Shown one piece after another: positions 6,607 through 15,564 of a stretch of 64,000 nt of DNA. Location: contig NZ_FNJO01000012.1 of assembly GCF_900104095.1 (NCBI RefSeq), positions 1 to 64,000 of the forward strand, written 5' to 3'. This DNA comes from Ralstonia sp. 25mfcol4.1. Its GTDB lineage: Bacteria; Pseudomonadota; Gammaproteobacteria; Burkholderiales; Burkholderiaceae. The notes below the pieces were generated by a model, which was not told the origin of the DNA, did no database searches, and worked only from the letters and a program-made list of their open reading frames with translations. The first letter of the stretch is position 1. Every line of letters begins with the position of its first letter. The position numbers and the translations under genes are program-made.

Positions 6607-8079
6607 ATGAGTTTTGCGCTTTCCGCCGTGTCCGTTGCGGCCAGGAAACCCCTGGCGCTCGCGGCTGCCCTGCTCGCCTGGCTGCCCATGCCGTCCGCGC
6701 TGGCCGCCGACCTGCTGCAGGTGTATCGCGACGCGCAAGCCAACGACGCCCAGTTCGCCAGCGCCCGCTCGCAATTGCTGGCCACGCGCGAAAAGCTGCC
6801 GCAGGGTCGTGCCGGCCTGCTGCCCCAGGTCGCGGGCACGGCGGGCGCGCAGCGGACCATGGCCGACTACAGTTCGCCGGTGGATACCACGCGCTACTTC
6901 AACGCCAACACCTGGGCGCTGCAGTTGACACAGCCCCTGTTCCGCTGGGACCGCTGGGAAACCTACAAGCAGGGCGAACTGGCGTCGCTGGCGGGGGAAG
7001 TTACGTTTCAGCAGGCGCAGCTGGACCTGATCACGCGCGCGTCGCAGGCCTACTTCGACGTGCTGGCCGCGCAGGACAACCTCTACCTGGCCGGCGCACA
7101 GAAGAAGGCCATCGGCGAACAGCTGGAACAGGCCAAACGCAATTTCGAGGTAGGCACGGCCACGATCACCGATGCCAACGACGCGCAGGCTCGCTACGAC
7201 CTCGCTACATCGACCGAAATCGCCGCCCAGAGCGCACTGGAGGTGACCCGCGCCACGCTGCAGCAGATCACCGGCAAACCCGTGGACGAACTGATGGGGC
7301 TGCGGCCCGAGGCCCAGATCCCCGGGCCACTGCCGGCCGACGTGAACGCGTGGGCATCGCAGGCCGAGCAGACCAATCCGCAGGTGGGACTGGCCAGCTA
7401 TAACCTGGAAACCGCCCAGCGCGAGACGAACAAGGCCAAGGCGGGCCACCTGCCTTCGGTGGATCTGGTGGCATCCTACGGCTACACCAACGCCCAGGGC
7501 ACGGCCACGCAGCTCAGCAACGTCGGTAGCCGCTACAACTCCGGCGTTGTGGGCGTGCAGCTGAATATCCCGATCTTCACCGGCGGCCAGATCCAGTCCC
7601 GCGTGCGCGAAACCCTGGCCCTGGCCGACAAGGCCGCGAGCGATCTGGAATTTGCCCGCCGCACGGCCGCGCAACAGGCACGCCAGACGTACTCCGGCGT
7701 TTTTAACGGGTTGGCCCAAGTCAAGGCACTGGAAGCGGCGGAGCGCTCGGCACAGAGCGCCGTGGAATCCAACCAGCTAGGCTACGAGGTGGGCGTGCGC
7801 ATCAATATCGACGTGCTGAACGCCGAAGCCCAGCTGTTTTCCACGCGGCGCGACCTGTCAAAGGCCCGTTACGACACCATCATGAATGGCATGCGCCTGA
7901 AGGCTTCGACCGGCACGCTGTCCGAGGACGATGTGGTGCAGATCAACACGCTGCTGACGCAGTTGCCGGGGGCGATGTATAAGGTGCCGGGGAAGATGAA
8001 CGTGGGGTCTGCACCAGCCGCCAAGCCGGCGCGCGGAACCAGTTCCCGACGGGACATGCCCGGCTCGCCGCGTAGTTAG
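6607..8079 (+). CDS. tolC: TolC-family outer-membrane channel protein
   Basis: A 490-residue outer-membrane efflux/secretion channel. The start at 6607 has GCTGGAGA upstream and gives a proper signal peptide (basic N-terminus, hydrophobic core, cleavage after PSALA near residue 36). The two duplicated OEP coiled-coil repeats follow. The first opens with DLLQVYRDAQANDAQ, and the second half carries GVVGVQLNIPIFTGGQ, typical of TolC. It would form trimers spanning periplasm and outer membrane for type I secretion or RND efflux. A short basic, low-complexity tail ends the protein. No inner-membrane partner genes adjoin it. Confidence 0.9.
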   Translation: MSFALSAVSVAARKPLALAAALLAWLPMPSALAADLLQVYRDAQANDAQFASARSQLLATREKLPQGRAGLLPQVAGTAGAQRTMADYSSPVDTTRYFNANTWALQLTQPLFRWDRWETYKQGELASLAGEVTFQQAQLDLITRASQAYFDVLAAQDNLYLAGAQKKAIGEQLEQAKRNFEVGTATITDANDAQARYDLATSTEIAAQSALEVTRATLQQITGKPVDELMGLRPEAQIPGPLPADVNAWASQAEQTNPQVGLASYNLETAQRETNKAKAGHLPSVDLVASYGYTNAQGTATQLSNVGSRYNSGVVGVQLNIPIFTGGQIQSRVRETLALADKAASDLEFARRTAAQQARQTYSGVFNGLAQVKALEAAERSAQSAVESNQLGYEVGVRINIDVLNAEAQLFSTRRDLSKARYDTIMNGMRLKASTGTLSEDDVVQINTLLTQLPGAMYKVPGKMNVGSAPAAKPARGTSSRRDMPGSPRS

Positions 8080-8111
8080 GCGGATATCGCTTTGCCACGC
8101 ACCATGCGGCT

Positions 8112-9416
8112 TCAGGCGGACAAGGACGACGATCTCGTGGTGGAGGCTACCACGTCACGACCGGCGTCCGACGTGACAACAGGTCCCGCAGCACTGGCCG
8201 CCTCTCGACCAGCCAAGCCCAGCAGTAAGCCCACCAAACCAGCATAGAAAACGATATTTGCCTGGTGCGCGAGGGTCACCTGCGTCAGACCCGATAGCAA
8301 CGACGCCATAATGACGGCAAGGCCTGCAGCTCCGACGCTTTCACCACGAACGTTGCCTGTTGCGCGGCACGTACGAATCATCCTCCAGAACAGCGCGGCC
8401 GGAACGAGGAATAGTCCAAGCAAGGTCAACAGCCCGGGTACACCCGTCGTAGAAGCAGCCTCCACAACATCGTTATGTGCGTGTTCAAGCACGCACACCA
8501 TCGACTCCGATCGGTTGGCGCAATACGGGGCCTCCTTTAGAATCAGAGCGAACTGTCCGGCCCCAATTCCCGACCACGGATGCTCGGCAAAATAACGCAT
8601 ACCGATTTCCCACATCTGCAACCGTGCGCCAACCGACGATTCCGAATTACCCTGATCAAACTGACGTACCTCCATCACTGCCTTATCCACCCGCTCGGCC
8701 AGCGGACTACCAGGTACAAGGTACGCTCCGCCCACAATGGCTAAAATGGCTGCACTGGAAGCTAGGAACATGCGCAGGCTAAAGCCGCGATACCGGACCA
8801 GAAGCAAGGGAAACAGCGTAAGCAACATCGCCACCATGCCGCCCCGTGAGCCGTTCATCATGAGGGTCAGCGTCGCACAAGCAACGTTGAGCCAAGCCTG
8901 AACGTGCGTTCGGAGCCCGTTGCCGGGCCTAGCAAAGCCAACTAGAGCCAGTGCTGCCACCATATTTGCAAACGCGATAGGCTGAACCCACGCCGACGGC
9001 CTGTCAGTGTGCAAGACCAGCGTTTGGAAGGTCACGATCACCAGCGATCCAAACAATCCCATGGTAATTCCGGTCCAAAGTCGATCAGGATTCGGCGCGG
9101 CGCGAACGATAATCCAGCAGGTCAGAACCGCCAGCAGCATACGGGACGGATTGTCGATCACATTCCATGGGGTGTGGTGATAAAACTTCGACACTAGGTA
9201 GACCACCAGGAACGCCAGAACCGCGAGAGTCAGCGGCATCAGCACATTGGCATGCTGGCGCCAATCGCGTCCCAGCCCACGCCCCCCGCCCAGAAGCACC
9301 ACACCGACGCCCGCCAGAAACATCCCTGCCCCCCGTGGCACGCACAGAACCAGGATCGGAAACGCAAGGACGAGAGCATCGGCCATCGTCGACAGCCGGT
9401 TGGTGCGAATAATCAT
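8112..9416 (-). CDS. O-antigen ligase/polymerase-like membrane protein (Wzy_C family)
   Basis: A 434-residue polytopic membrane protein with about 11-12 hydrophobic segments. The large periplasmic loop near residues 240-310 holds ARLQMWEIGMRYFAEHPWSGIGAGQF and the EHAHND motif, both hallmarks of the Wzy_C family that includes WaaL ligases and pilin glycosylases. It could attach the O-polysaccharide to lipid A-core, or polymerise the plus-strand glycan, which lacks an obvious Wzy of its own. It is convergent with tolC and lies upstream of the waaA-waaC group. WaaL and Wzy cannot be separated by sequence reading alone. Confidence 0.8.
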   Translation of the reverse strand: MIIRTNRLSTMADALVLAFPILVLCVPRGAGMFLAGVGVVLLGGGRGLGRDWRQHANVLMPLTLAVLAFLVVYLVSKFYHHTPWNVIDNPSRMLLAVLTCWIIVRAAPNPDRLWTGITMGLFGSLVIVTFQTLVLHTDRPSAWVQPIAFANMVAALALVGFARPGNGLRTHVQAWLNVACATLTLMMNGSRGGMVAMLLTLFPLLLVRYRGFSLRMFLASSAAILAIVGGAYLVPGSPLAERVDKAVMEVRQFDQGNSESSVGARLQMWEIGMRYFAEHPWSGIGAGQFALILKEAPYCANRSESMVCVLEHAHNDVVEAASTTGVPGLLTLLGLFLVPAALFWRMIRTCRATGNVRGESVGAAGLAVIMASLLSGLTQVTLAHQANIVFYAGLVGLLLGLAGREAASAAGPVVTSDAGRDVVASTTRSSSLSA

Positions 9417-9484
9417 AAGTCGAAAGAGTCACTCGCTCTGCCGAATACGTGCGTCCCCGGCCAGCGCCAAATCAACCCGCCATT

Positions 9485-10321
9485 CTAATCCATCGCCCTT
9501 TCACTTCCCCTCCGCCGCTCCACCACCTCGAGCAACTGCCACCGAATGACCGTCGCATCGGCCGGAGGATTCGGCACCTGGTACTCCCTCACCCGCAGCT
9601 TGTACGTGATGCCCGGCTCGAAATCGAGGCCCTCGATCGGCCCGTACCAGAGTTGCCAAGGCGCGTCGGACGATTCCCGCCAGCGGTAGCACTGCAGCTT
9701 GCCGGCACCGGTGCATTCCACGCGCTGTGAATCGATATAGACGATTTTCTCCCGGCCAGGCACGGCCCCCGTTGCGGGGTCCAGCTTGTCGCCGCGCCTC
9801 CCTACGCCTTCGCGTTCGACGAACTGCAGCAGATCGCCATCGGCCGTCTTCCAGATGATCTGGCGGCCCGTGGCGCCGGCCGATGGCTGCGTGCCGACCG
9901 TCGTAAAGGGCGACTGCATTGTCTTGAGCAGGGCCGACTCCGTTTCCATCCGGGGGCCCAGACACGCCATGCGCGTGCCCGCCACGCGGTCGAACCGGAT
10001 GCCGGTGTCGGTCTTGCCATAGCCACCGGTAAAGCGGTTGCACCCGCTGGTGCCGTTGACGGTGCCTTGCGACGAGTCGATGCCGTCGCTGAAATTAAAG
10101 ACGATCGGCTCGCCGTTGTCGCCGTACGGAATGTCACGCATCGTGCCGTCCGGCATCTGCCAGCGCACCAGTTGCCAGCGGCTGGGGCCGCTGGAGCGCG
10201 TTTCGTTCAGGCTGGCACTGGCCGATGGATTGTCGGGCGGCTGGCCCGTGGCACAGGCCGACAGGACGGCCGCCGCGCCAAGCAGCAGAGTCATCACAAG
10301 GGAACGCAGAACACTTTGCAT
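9485..10321 (-). CDS. META and DUF4377 domain lipoprotein
   Basis: A 278-residue putative outer-membrane lipoprotein. The signal peptide ends in the lipobox LSAC with Cys at 23. A META (HslJ-like) domain spans about 48-150, including TSGCNRFTGGY and MACLGPRME. A DUF4377 domain closes the protein from about 190, with YIDSQRVEC and the VREYQVPNPP strand. AAGGAG lies just upstream of the ATG. META proteins are linked to heat or envelope stress, but the exact role is unknown. It sits between the ligase and waaA genes, on the same strand. Confidence 0.82.
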   Translation of the reverse strand: MQSVLRSLVMTLLLGAAAVLSACATGQPPDNPSASASLNETRSSGPSRWQLVRWQMPDGTMRDIPYGDNGEPIVFNFSDGIDSSQGTVNGTSGCNRFTGGYGKTDTGIRFDRVAGTRMACLGPRMETESALLKTMQSPFTTVGTQPSAGATGRQIIWKTADGDLLQFVEREGVGRRGDKLDPATGAVPGREKIVYIDSQRVECTGAGKLQCYRWRESSDAPWQLWYGPIEGLDFEPGITYKLRVREYQVPNPPADATVIRWQLLEVVERRRGSERAMD

Positions 10322-10407
10322 GGGTCGACTCCTTCAGCTTGCCGCGCGAAAAGCGCAGCAACATCCACAATATCGACCAGTCTAGCGTCCCGCGCGTCGT
10401 CTGTATG

Positions 10408-11682
10408 TCAGCGCAACACTGGCGCCAGCGCCCCCAGCGTCCGGGCCGTCGCCCCCCGATGCAGCCCCGCGAACGTCAGTGCATTCGCCCGCATCTCGGC
10501 CAGCCGCGCCGCATCGCCCAGCACGCCGGCCGCCGCGGCCATCAGTTCGTCGGCGTTGGCCACGCGCAGGCAGGCGCCGGCGGCAATGGCATCCTCGGTG
10601 GCTTGCGCGAAGTTGAAAGTGTGCAGCCCCATCAACACCGGCGCGCCTACCGCGCAGGCCTCGATGAGGTTCTGCCCGCCCAGCGGGATCAGGCTGCCGC
10701 CGATATAGGCCATGTCCGATGCCGCGTAGTACATCGCCATTTCACCCATCGAATCGCCGAGCACGATGTCGGCCGTGATGGGTTCCGCCACCTGATCGAT
10801 GTCGAGCGCGCTGCGGCGCTGGACGGTAAATCCGGCGCGCGCGGCCATGGCGGCGACTTCGTCGAACCGCTGCGGATGACGCGGCACCAGCAGCAGCGCG
10901 GGACGCGTCTCGCCGGGCCAGCGCGAGAAAGCTTCCAGGATCAGCGGCTCCTCGCCTTCGCGCGTGCTGGCGGCCGCCAATACCTGCCGGCCGCCAAACG
11001 CACGCCGCAACTGCTGCCCGCGCGCCATGCCCGCCTCCGGCGGCTGCATGTCGAACTTCAGGTTCCCGGTGATCTGCACCGCTTTCACCCCCAGCGCGCG
11101 ATACCGCTCGGCGTCGCCCGGCGTCTGGGCCAGCACCATCGTGAAGTCGTTGTAGAGCGAAGCTGCCGCGTTGCCGAATCGCGCCGTGCGCCGATAGCTG
11201 CGCGGCGACAATCGGGCGTTGACCAGGAACAGCGGCACGCCGGCGCGCCGGGTCACGTGCACCAGGTTCGGCCAGACCTCCGTTTCCATGATCAGTCCGG
11301 CGTCCGGCCGGAAATGCGCCAGAAAACGCCGCACCATGTAGGGCACGTCATAGGGCAGGTAGCACTGCTGCACGCGCGGGTTGCTGCCATAAAGCTGCGC
11401 GCCGGTCTGCCGCCCGGTCGGCGTCATGTGCGTGAGCAGCAGCTGGTGCTGCGGATAGGCGGCCAGCAAGGCGTCGATCAGCGGCTGCGCGGCACGCGTT
11501 TCGCCCACCGATACGGCATGGACCCATAGCCACGGGCCGTCGGCCGGCACGTCGTCGTAGCGCCCGAGGCGCTCCCCCACGTGATGAAGATAGCCAGGTT
11601 CCTTGCGTGACCGCCACGTCAGGCGCAGCAGCGCCACTGGCAGGATCACCAGCCAGAGCAAGGTATAAACAATTCGAAGCAT
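10408..11682 (-). CDS. waaA: 3-deoxy-D-manno-octulosonic acid (Kdo) transferase
   Basis: WaaA (KdtA) adds Kdo from CMP-Kdo to lipid IVA at the inner membrane. The 424-residue protein has an N-terminal membrane anchor (about 1-22), then the GT30 acceptor-side motif WLWVHAVSVGETRAAQPL with the catalytic Glu near 61. It also has ETEVWPNL, and a C-terminal GT-B half with GGSLIPLGGQNLIEA. Its ATG overlaps the waaC stop by one base (TGATG), so translation is coupled to the heptosyltransferase gene. Confidence 0.95.
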   Translation of the reverse strand: MLRIVYTLLWLVILPVALLRLTWRSRKEPGYLHHVGERLGRYDDVPADGPWLWVHAVSVGETRAAQPLIDALLAAYPQHQLLLTHMTPTGRQTGAQLYGSNPRVQQCYLPYDVPYMVRRFLAHFRPDAGLIMETEVWPNLVHVTRRAGVPLFLVNARLSPRSYRRTARFGNAAASLYNDFTMVLAQTPGDAERYRALGVKAVQITGNLKFDMQPPEAGMARGQQLRRAFGGRQVLAAASTREGEEPLILEAFSRWPGETRPALLLVPRHPQRFDEVAAMAARAGFTVQRRSALDIDQVAEPITADIVLGDSMGEMAMYYAASDMAYIGGSLIPLGGQNLIEACAVGAPVLMGLHTFNFAQATEDAIAAGACLRVANADELMAAAAGVLGDAARLAEMRANALTFAGLHRGATARTLGALAPVLR

Positions 11683-12773
11683 CAGATGGAGACTCCGCGC
11701 ACGCGCCGTGCGGCGGCATAAACCTCATCGACGTCGGGCACGATGCCGTCGTCGCCCACGTTGGCGATGCGGTCCGACCAGTAGCCTTCGGTCTTCCAGC
11801 GCCACGTGGCGGTATAGATCTCGACCGTCGGCCGGCACAGCGCCGCGGCGATATGTACCAGCCCGGTATCGACCCCGATGACCACCTCGGCCCGGTTGAT
11901 CAGGCCGAAACCCTGCATCACCGAGAAACGCGGCAGCACCTGCGCGCCGGGCATGCCAGCGGCCAGCGCCTCGGCGTCGCGCCTTTCGGATTCGCTGCCC
12001 CACGGCAGCAGCACGGTGAGCCCTTCCGCATGCAGCTTGTGGCCAAGTGCATGCCAGTTCGCCACCGGCCAGCGTTTCTTCGCACCCGCCGTGGCGTGGA
12101 AACAGACCGCGAAGCGTGCCGGCAGGCCGGCCCAGAGCGGATCGTCGACACGCAGCGTGCTGGCGGCCAGCCCAAAGAACTGCGGCGGCTCCGGCGGCGT
12201 CGTGCCGGTCAAGGCCGCGCCAAGCAGGCGCGACCGCCGGACGGAATGGGTCTGTCGGGGCACCGTGACGGGCGCGGTATAAAACAGCCGCGCAGCCGGC
12301 TCGTAGCCCGAACCTTGCGTCGCATTGCCCAACCCGATCACCGGTGCGCCAGCGGCGCGCGAAGCGGTGCGCGCCACGATGGCCGTCTTGAGCAGGCCCT
12401 GCGTCTCCAGCACGGCGTCATAGGCCTGTTCGCGGATGGCCGCGCGCAATGCGGCTACCTCCGCCCAGGTCTGGCCCTGCCAGAACCGCTTGCGCCACCG
12501 CCGCAGCGCAAACGGGATGACGCGGCGCACTTCGGGCAGCAGCTTCACCAGGTCGACGTAGCCCTCTTCCACCACCCAGTCGATCTCCGCATCCGGCCAG
12601 CGCGCGCGCAGGTCGTGTACCAGCGGCATGTTGTGCACGACGTCGCCCAGCGACGACACCTTGACGATCAGGATACGTGGCCGGGCAGGCAACGCAAACG
12701 TCCCCGCCGCCGCCAAAGGCTGCGGCGGGGTCTCGGCCGACGGCGGCACGCCCTCAGAACGGGAGCTTTGCAT
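11682..12773 (-). CDS. waaC: Lipopolysaccharide heptosyltransferase I
   Basis: WaaC transfers the first L,D-heptose to Kdo of the inner core. The GT9 protein has the canonical opening ILIVKVSSLGDVVHNMPL, preceded here by about 32 extra Ala/Pro-rich residues. The C-terminal half has the ADP-heptose-binding region with VIGVDTGLVHIAAAL. The start shown overlaps the end of the upstream mutase gene by 20 bases. In-frame GTG and TTG codons inside the leader could be the true start, so the N-terminus is uncertain. Confidence 0.93.
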   Translation of the reverse strand: MQSSRSEGVPPSAETPPQPLAAAGTFALPARPRILIVKVSSLGDVVHNMPLVHDLRARWPDAEIDWVVEEGYVDLVKLLPEVRRVIPFALRRWRKRFWQGQTWAEVAALRAAIREQAYDAVLETQGLLKTAIVARTASRAAGAPVIGLGNATQGSGYEPAARLFYTAPVTVPRQTHSVRRSRLLGAALTGTTPPEPPQFFGLAASTLRVDDPLWAGLPARFAVCFHATAGAKKRWPVANWHALGHKLHAEGLTVLLPWGSESERRDAEALAAGMPGAQVLPRFSVMQGFGLINRAEVVIGVDTGLVHIAAALCRPTVEIYTATWRWKTEGYWSDRIANVGDDGIVPDVDEVYAAARRVRGVSI

Positions 12774-14139
12774 CCGGTTTTTCCGCCAGAATCACGCGCT
12801 TGAACTCGGCCTGGATGCGCGCCAGCGCGGCATCGTTGTCGGCCTCGAAGCGCATCACCACCACGGGCGTGGTGTTCGACGGCCGGGCCAGGCCGAAGCC
12901 GTCCGGATATTCCACGCGCACGCCGTCGATCGTGATCACTTCCTTTGCGCCCTCGAACTTCGCATTGGCGCGGATCTTGTCAAGCAGCGTGAAGGCTTCG
13001 CCCTCGGCGACCTTGAGTTGCAGCTCCGGCGTGCAGTTCGAGTTCGGCAACGCGTTCAGCACGGCGCTCGGGTCGGCGTGGCGCGACAGGATTTCCAGCA
13101 GGCGTGCGCCCGTGTACAGGCCATCGTCAAAGCCGTACCAGCGGTCCTTGAAGAACACGTGGCCGCTCATCTCGCCGGCGATTGGCGCGCCCGTTTCCTT
13201 GAGCTTGGCCTTGACCAGCGAATGGCCGGTCTTCCACATCAGCGGCTCACCACCGTGCTGGCGAATCCACGGCGCCAGCTTGCCCGTGCATTTCACGTCG
13301 TAGATGACCTGCTGGCCGGGGTTGCGTGACAGAATTTCCTCGGCAAACAGCATCAACTGGCGGTCCGGGAAGATGACCTGCCCGTCCTTGGTGACCACGC
13401 CCAGACGGTCGCCGTCGCCATCGAAGGCCAGGCCCAGTTCGCAATCAGTCTCGCGCAGGCACTTCATCAGGTCCTGCAGGTTTTCGACATGCGCCGGATC
13501 GGGATGATGGTTTGGGAAATGGCCGTCCACGTCGCAGAACAGTTCCACGACCTCGCAGCCCAGCCCGCGGAACAGATCGCCCACGAACGCACCGGCCACG
13601 CCGTTGCCGGCATCCAGCGCAATCTTCATCGGGCGCGCCAGCTTGACGTCGCCGATGATGCGGTCCAGGTACTGCAGGCGGACGTCCACGAGCTTGTAGC
13701 TGCCGCCACCCTTGGTGAAATTGCCAGCGTCGATGCGCTGGCGCAGGGCCTGAATCTGCTCCCCATAGATGGCCTTGCCGCCCAGCACCATCTTGAAACC
13801 GTTGTAGTCGGGCGGATTGTGACTGCCCGTGACCATGATGCCGGACGTGGCGCGGCGGCCATCCAACTCGATATTGGTCCCGAAATACACCATCGGCGTA
13901 GCAACCAGGCCGACGTCGATCACGTCCAGGCCGGCGGTGCGCAGGCCTTCAACCAGCCCGCCCAGCAGATCCGGCCCCGAGAGCCGGCCGTCGCGGCCCA
14001 CCACCACGGTTTTCTCGCCAAGTTCGACGGCGGCCGAGCCAAACGACAGGCCGATGTAACGGGCCACTTCCGGGGTCAGCGTCTTGCCGACGATGCCGCG
14101 GATGTCATAGGCCTTGAAGATCGAGGGATCAATTTGCAT
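12754..14139 (-). CDS. Phosphomannomutase/phosphoglucomutase
   Basis: A 461-residue alpha-D-phosphohexomutase of the AlgC/ManB type, interconverting sugar 6-phosphate and 1-phosphate. The four domains are visible: the N-terminal FKAYDIRGIVG, the phosphoserine loop TGSHNPPDYNG with active Ser near 106, the metal loop DGDGDRLG, and a C-terminal sugar-phosphate loop VRVEYPDGFGLARPSNTTP. The ATG at 14139 follows CCAGGAAG; a TTG 18 bases upstream is less likely. It would feed mannose-1-phosphate to ManC (35208) or glucose-1-phosphate to RfbA, both in the facing cluster. Confidence 0.93.
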   Translation of the reverse strand: MQIDPSIFKAYDIRGIVGKTLTPEVARYIGLSFGSAAVELGEKTVVVGRDGRLSGPDLLGGLVEGLRTAGLDVIDVGLVATPMVYFGTNIELDGRRATSGIMVTGSHNPPDYNGFKMVLGGKAIYGEQIQALRQRIDAGNFTKGGGSYKLVDVRLQYLDRIIGDVKLARPMKIALDAGNGVAGAFVGDLFRGLGCEVVELFCDVDGHFPNHHPDPAHVENLQDLMKCLRETDCELGLAFDGDGDRLGVVTKDGQVIFPDRQLMLFAEEILSRNPGQQVIYDVKCTGKLAPWIRQHGGEPLMWKTGHSLVKAKLKETGAPIAGEMSGHVFFKDRWYGFDDGLYTGARLLEILSRHADPSAVLNALPNSNCTPELQLKVAEGEAFTLLDKIRANAKFEGAKEVITIDGVRVEYPDGFGLARPSNTTPVVVMRFEADNDAALARIQAEFKRVILAEKPDAKLPF

Positions 14140-14235
14140 GTGGCTTCCTGGAGACAAGGTTCATCGTGCGATTCCACCCCATGGCGGGACGCCTCGGGAG
14201 GGGCGCGGGCAGGGCGCCAAAAAGCCGTATTGTGC

Positions 14236-14264
14236 CGGATTGCGCGTAGCGCAGGCGCTATAAT
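14236..14264 (+). promoter_or_regulatory. Promoter of the plus-strand polysaccharide operon
   Basis: A perfect -10 TATAAT lies at 14259-14264. The -35 region at a 17-base spacing (14236-14241, CGGATT) is poor, so an activator may be needed. It lies in the divergent spacer between the mutase gene and the glycosyltransferase operon, about 100 bases before the leader ORF. Confidence 0.5.
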
Positions 14265-14272
14265 CGCCTTCA

Positions 14273-14306
14273 GCCGCCCCCTCAGGGGAATTTTTCGGCG
14301 CTTTTT
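14273..14306 (+). terminator. Terminator-like hairpin in the operon leader
   Basis: A nested hairpin combines outer GCCG/CGGC and inner CCCC-TCA-GGGG and is followed by five Ts (14302-14306). It lies between the promoter and the first translated codon, so it could attenuate the whole polysaccharide operon. The stem is short and imperfect and no free energy was calculated. Confidence 0.35.
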
Positions 14307-14368
14307 GACTGCCATCGGTCTGCCCGCGCACGTTTTTTCGGACAACCGATCCAATCAGGAGGCGGCCG

Positions 14369-14431
14369 ATGGGCGTCCGCCGCATTGCCGCGCATGCATC
14401 CCCTGTTCGAGACCTCCGCCATTGCCCTTGA
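14369..14431 (+). CDS. Candidate 20-codon leader ORF coupled to the first glycosyltransferase
   Basis: An ATG with a near-ideal Shine-Dalgarno (AGGAGG at 14357-14362, six-base spacing) opens a reading frame encoding MGVRRIAAHASPVRDLRHCP. Its TGA stop (14429-14431) overlaps the TTG (14428-14430) that is the only plausible start of the next gene, forming TTGA. The downstream start has no Shine-Dalgarno of its own. Ribosomes terminating on this ORF could therefore restart on the glycosyltransferase. A sequencing frameshift joining the two frames is the main alternative. Confidence 0.45.
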   Translation: MGVRRIAAHASPVRDLRHCP

Positions 14432-15564
14432 TCCCGTCGACTGAACGGCCACGCATCGCCTGTCTCATCACCAATTCCGAGACTGGCGGCGCCCAGAGCC
14501 ATGTTGCCGACCTGCTGCGCGCCCTGCGCGGGCAGGCCGATGTCACGTTGCTGGCCGGTGGTGACGGGCCGCTGTTCGACCTGGCCCGCGACCTGGGGAT
14601 TCCTGCCATCCGGCTGGCCGAGCTGGACAACGCCCTGTCGCCGTTCAAGGCCGTGGCCGCCCTGGGGGAACTGAGGCGTGCCCTGCGCGAGGCAAGGCCG
14701 GACATCCTGCATACGCACAGCGCCAAGGCGAGCGCGCTGGGCCGCATCGCCGGCAAGCTGCTTGGGATACCGGTGGTCTATACGGTGCATGGCTTTGCGT
14801 TCAAGCCGGCAGCGCCATGGAAGCAGCGCACCATCGCCCGGCTCGCCGAATGGCTACTTGCGCCGCTGACGAGCCACGTCATCTGCGTGGCGGAGGCCGA
14901 GCGCGCCATGGCGCGCCAGCTGCCCATCCGCGCCGATCGCATCAGCGTGATTCCAAACGGCATTGCCGACGTGGCGGAGCGCGCGCAGCCGGGCGACGCC
15001 CTTCGGCGCGTGGTGACGGTCATGCGGCTGGCGCCCCCGAAGCGTCCGGACGTGCTGATCCAGGCGTTTGCCGCGGCACAACTGCCCAACTGCGAACTGG
15101 TCATCGCCGGCGACGGCCCTCAGCGCGCCAGCCTGGAGCGGCTGGCCGGTCCACTGGCCCCCGGCCGCGTGCGTTTTGCGGGCAGCATCGACGATATCCC
15201 TGCCGTGCTTGCCAGCGCGCAGCTATTCCTGCTGGCCTCCGACCATGAGGGTTTCCCCATTTCGATTCTCGAAGCCATGCGTGCCGGGTTGCCGGTGATC
15301 GCCAGCGACCTGCCTGGCATTCGGGAACAGCTTGGCGAAGGGCGGTGCGGCGTGCTGGTGTCGGACAACTACCCGGCTGCCTTTGCCGACGCGCTGCACC
15401 AGGTCGCCGCCGACGCGGCGGCGCGCGCTGCCGCTGGCGCAGCCGGTCGGCTGCGGTGGGAGCAGGCGTATGGCCTGGAGCCTATGGTCCGCGCCACCTG
15501 GACGGTCTATCAACAGGTGCTGGCAGGCAACCGCCAGCCCGACACACGCGCCCAAGCATCATGA
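14428..15564 (+). CDS. GT4-family glycosyltransferase
   Basis: A GT-B glycosyltransferase of about 378 residues. The N-terminal domain opens RIACLITNSETGGAQSHVADLL, and THSAKASALGRIAG is the acceptor-domain segment seen in EPS/O-antigen GT4 enzymes. The C-terminal half has the nucleotide-sugar site DHEGFPISILEAMRAGLPVIASD (EX7E-type). No in-frame ATG or GTG exists near the domain start, so TTG at 14428 (or 14422) is proposed, supported by the overlapping leader ORF. The next gene starts within its stop codon (ATGA). Donor and acceptor sugars are unknown. Confidence 0.85.
   Translation: MIPSTERPRIACLITNSETGGAQSHVADLLRALRGQADVTLLAGGDGPLFDLARDLGIPAIRLAELDNALSPFKAVAALGELRRALREARPDILHTHSAKASALGRIAGKLLGIPVVYTVHGFAFKPAAPWKQRTIARLAEWLLAPLTSHVICVAEAERAMARQLPIRADRISVIPNGIADVAERAQPGDALRRVVTVMRLAPPKRPDVLIQAFAAAQLPNCELVIAGDGPQRASLERLAGPLAPGRVRFAGSIDDIPAVLASAQLFLLASDHEGFPISILEAMRAGLPVIASDLPGIREQLGEGRCGVLVSDNYPAAFADALHQVAADAAARAAAGAAGRLRWEQAYGLEPMVRATWTVYQQVLAGNRQPDTRAQAS

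Noticed and set aside
13489..14427. N-terminal extension of the first plus-strand glycosyltransferase
   Set aside because: The open frame continues upstream but lies antisense to the mutase gene. The GT domain starts only after 14428.
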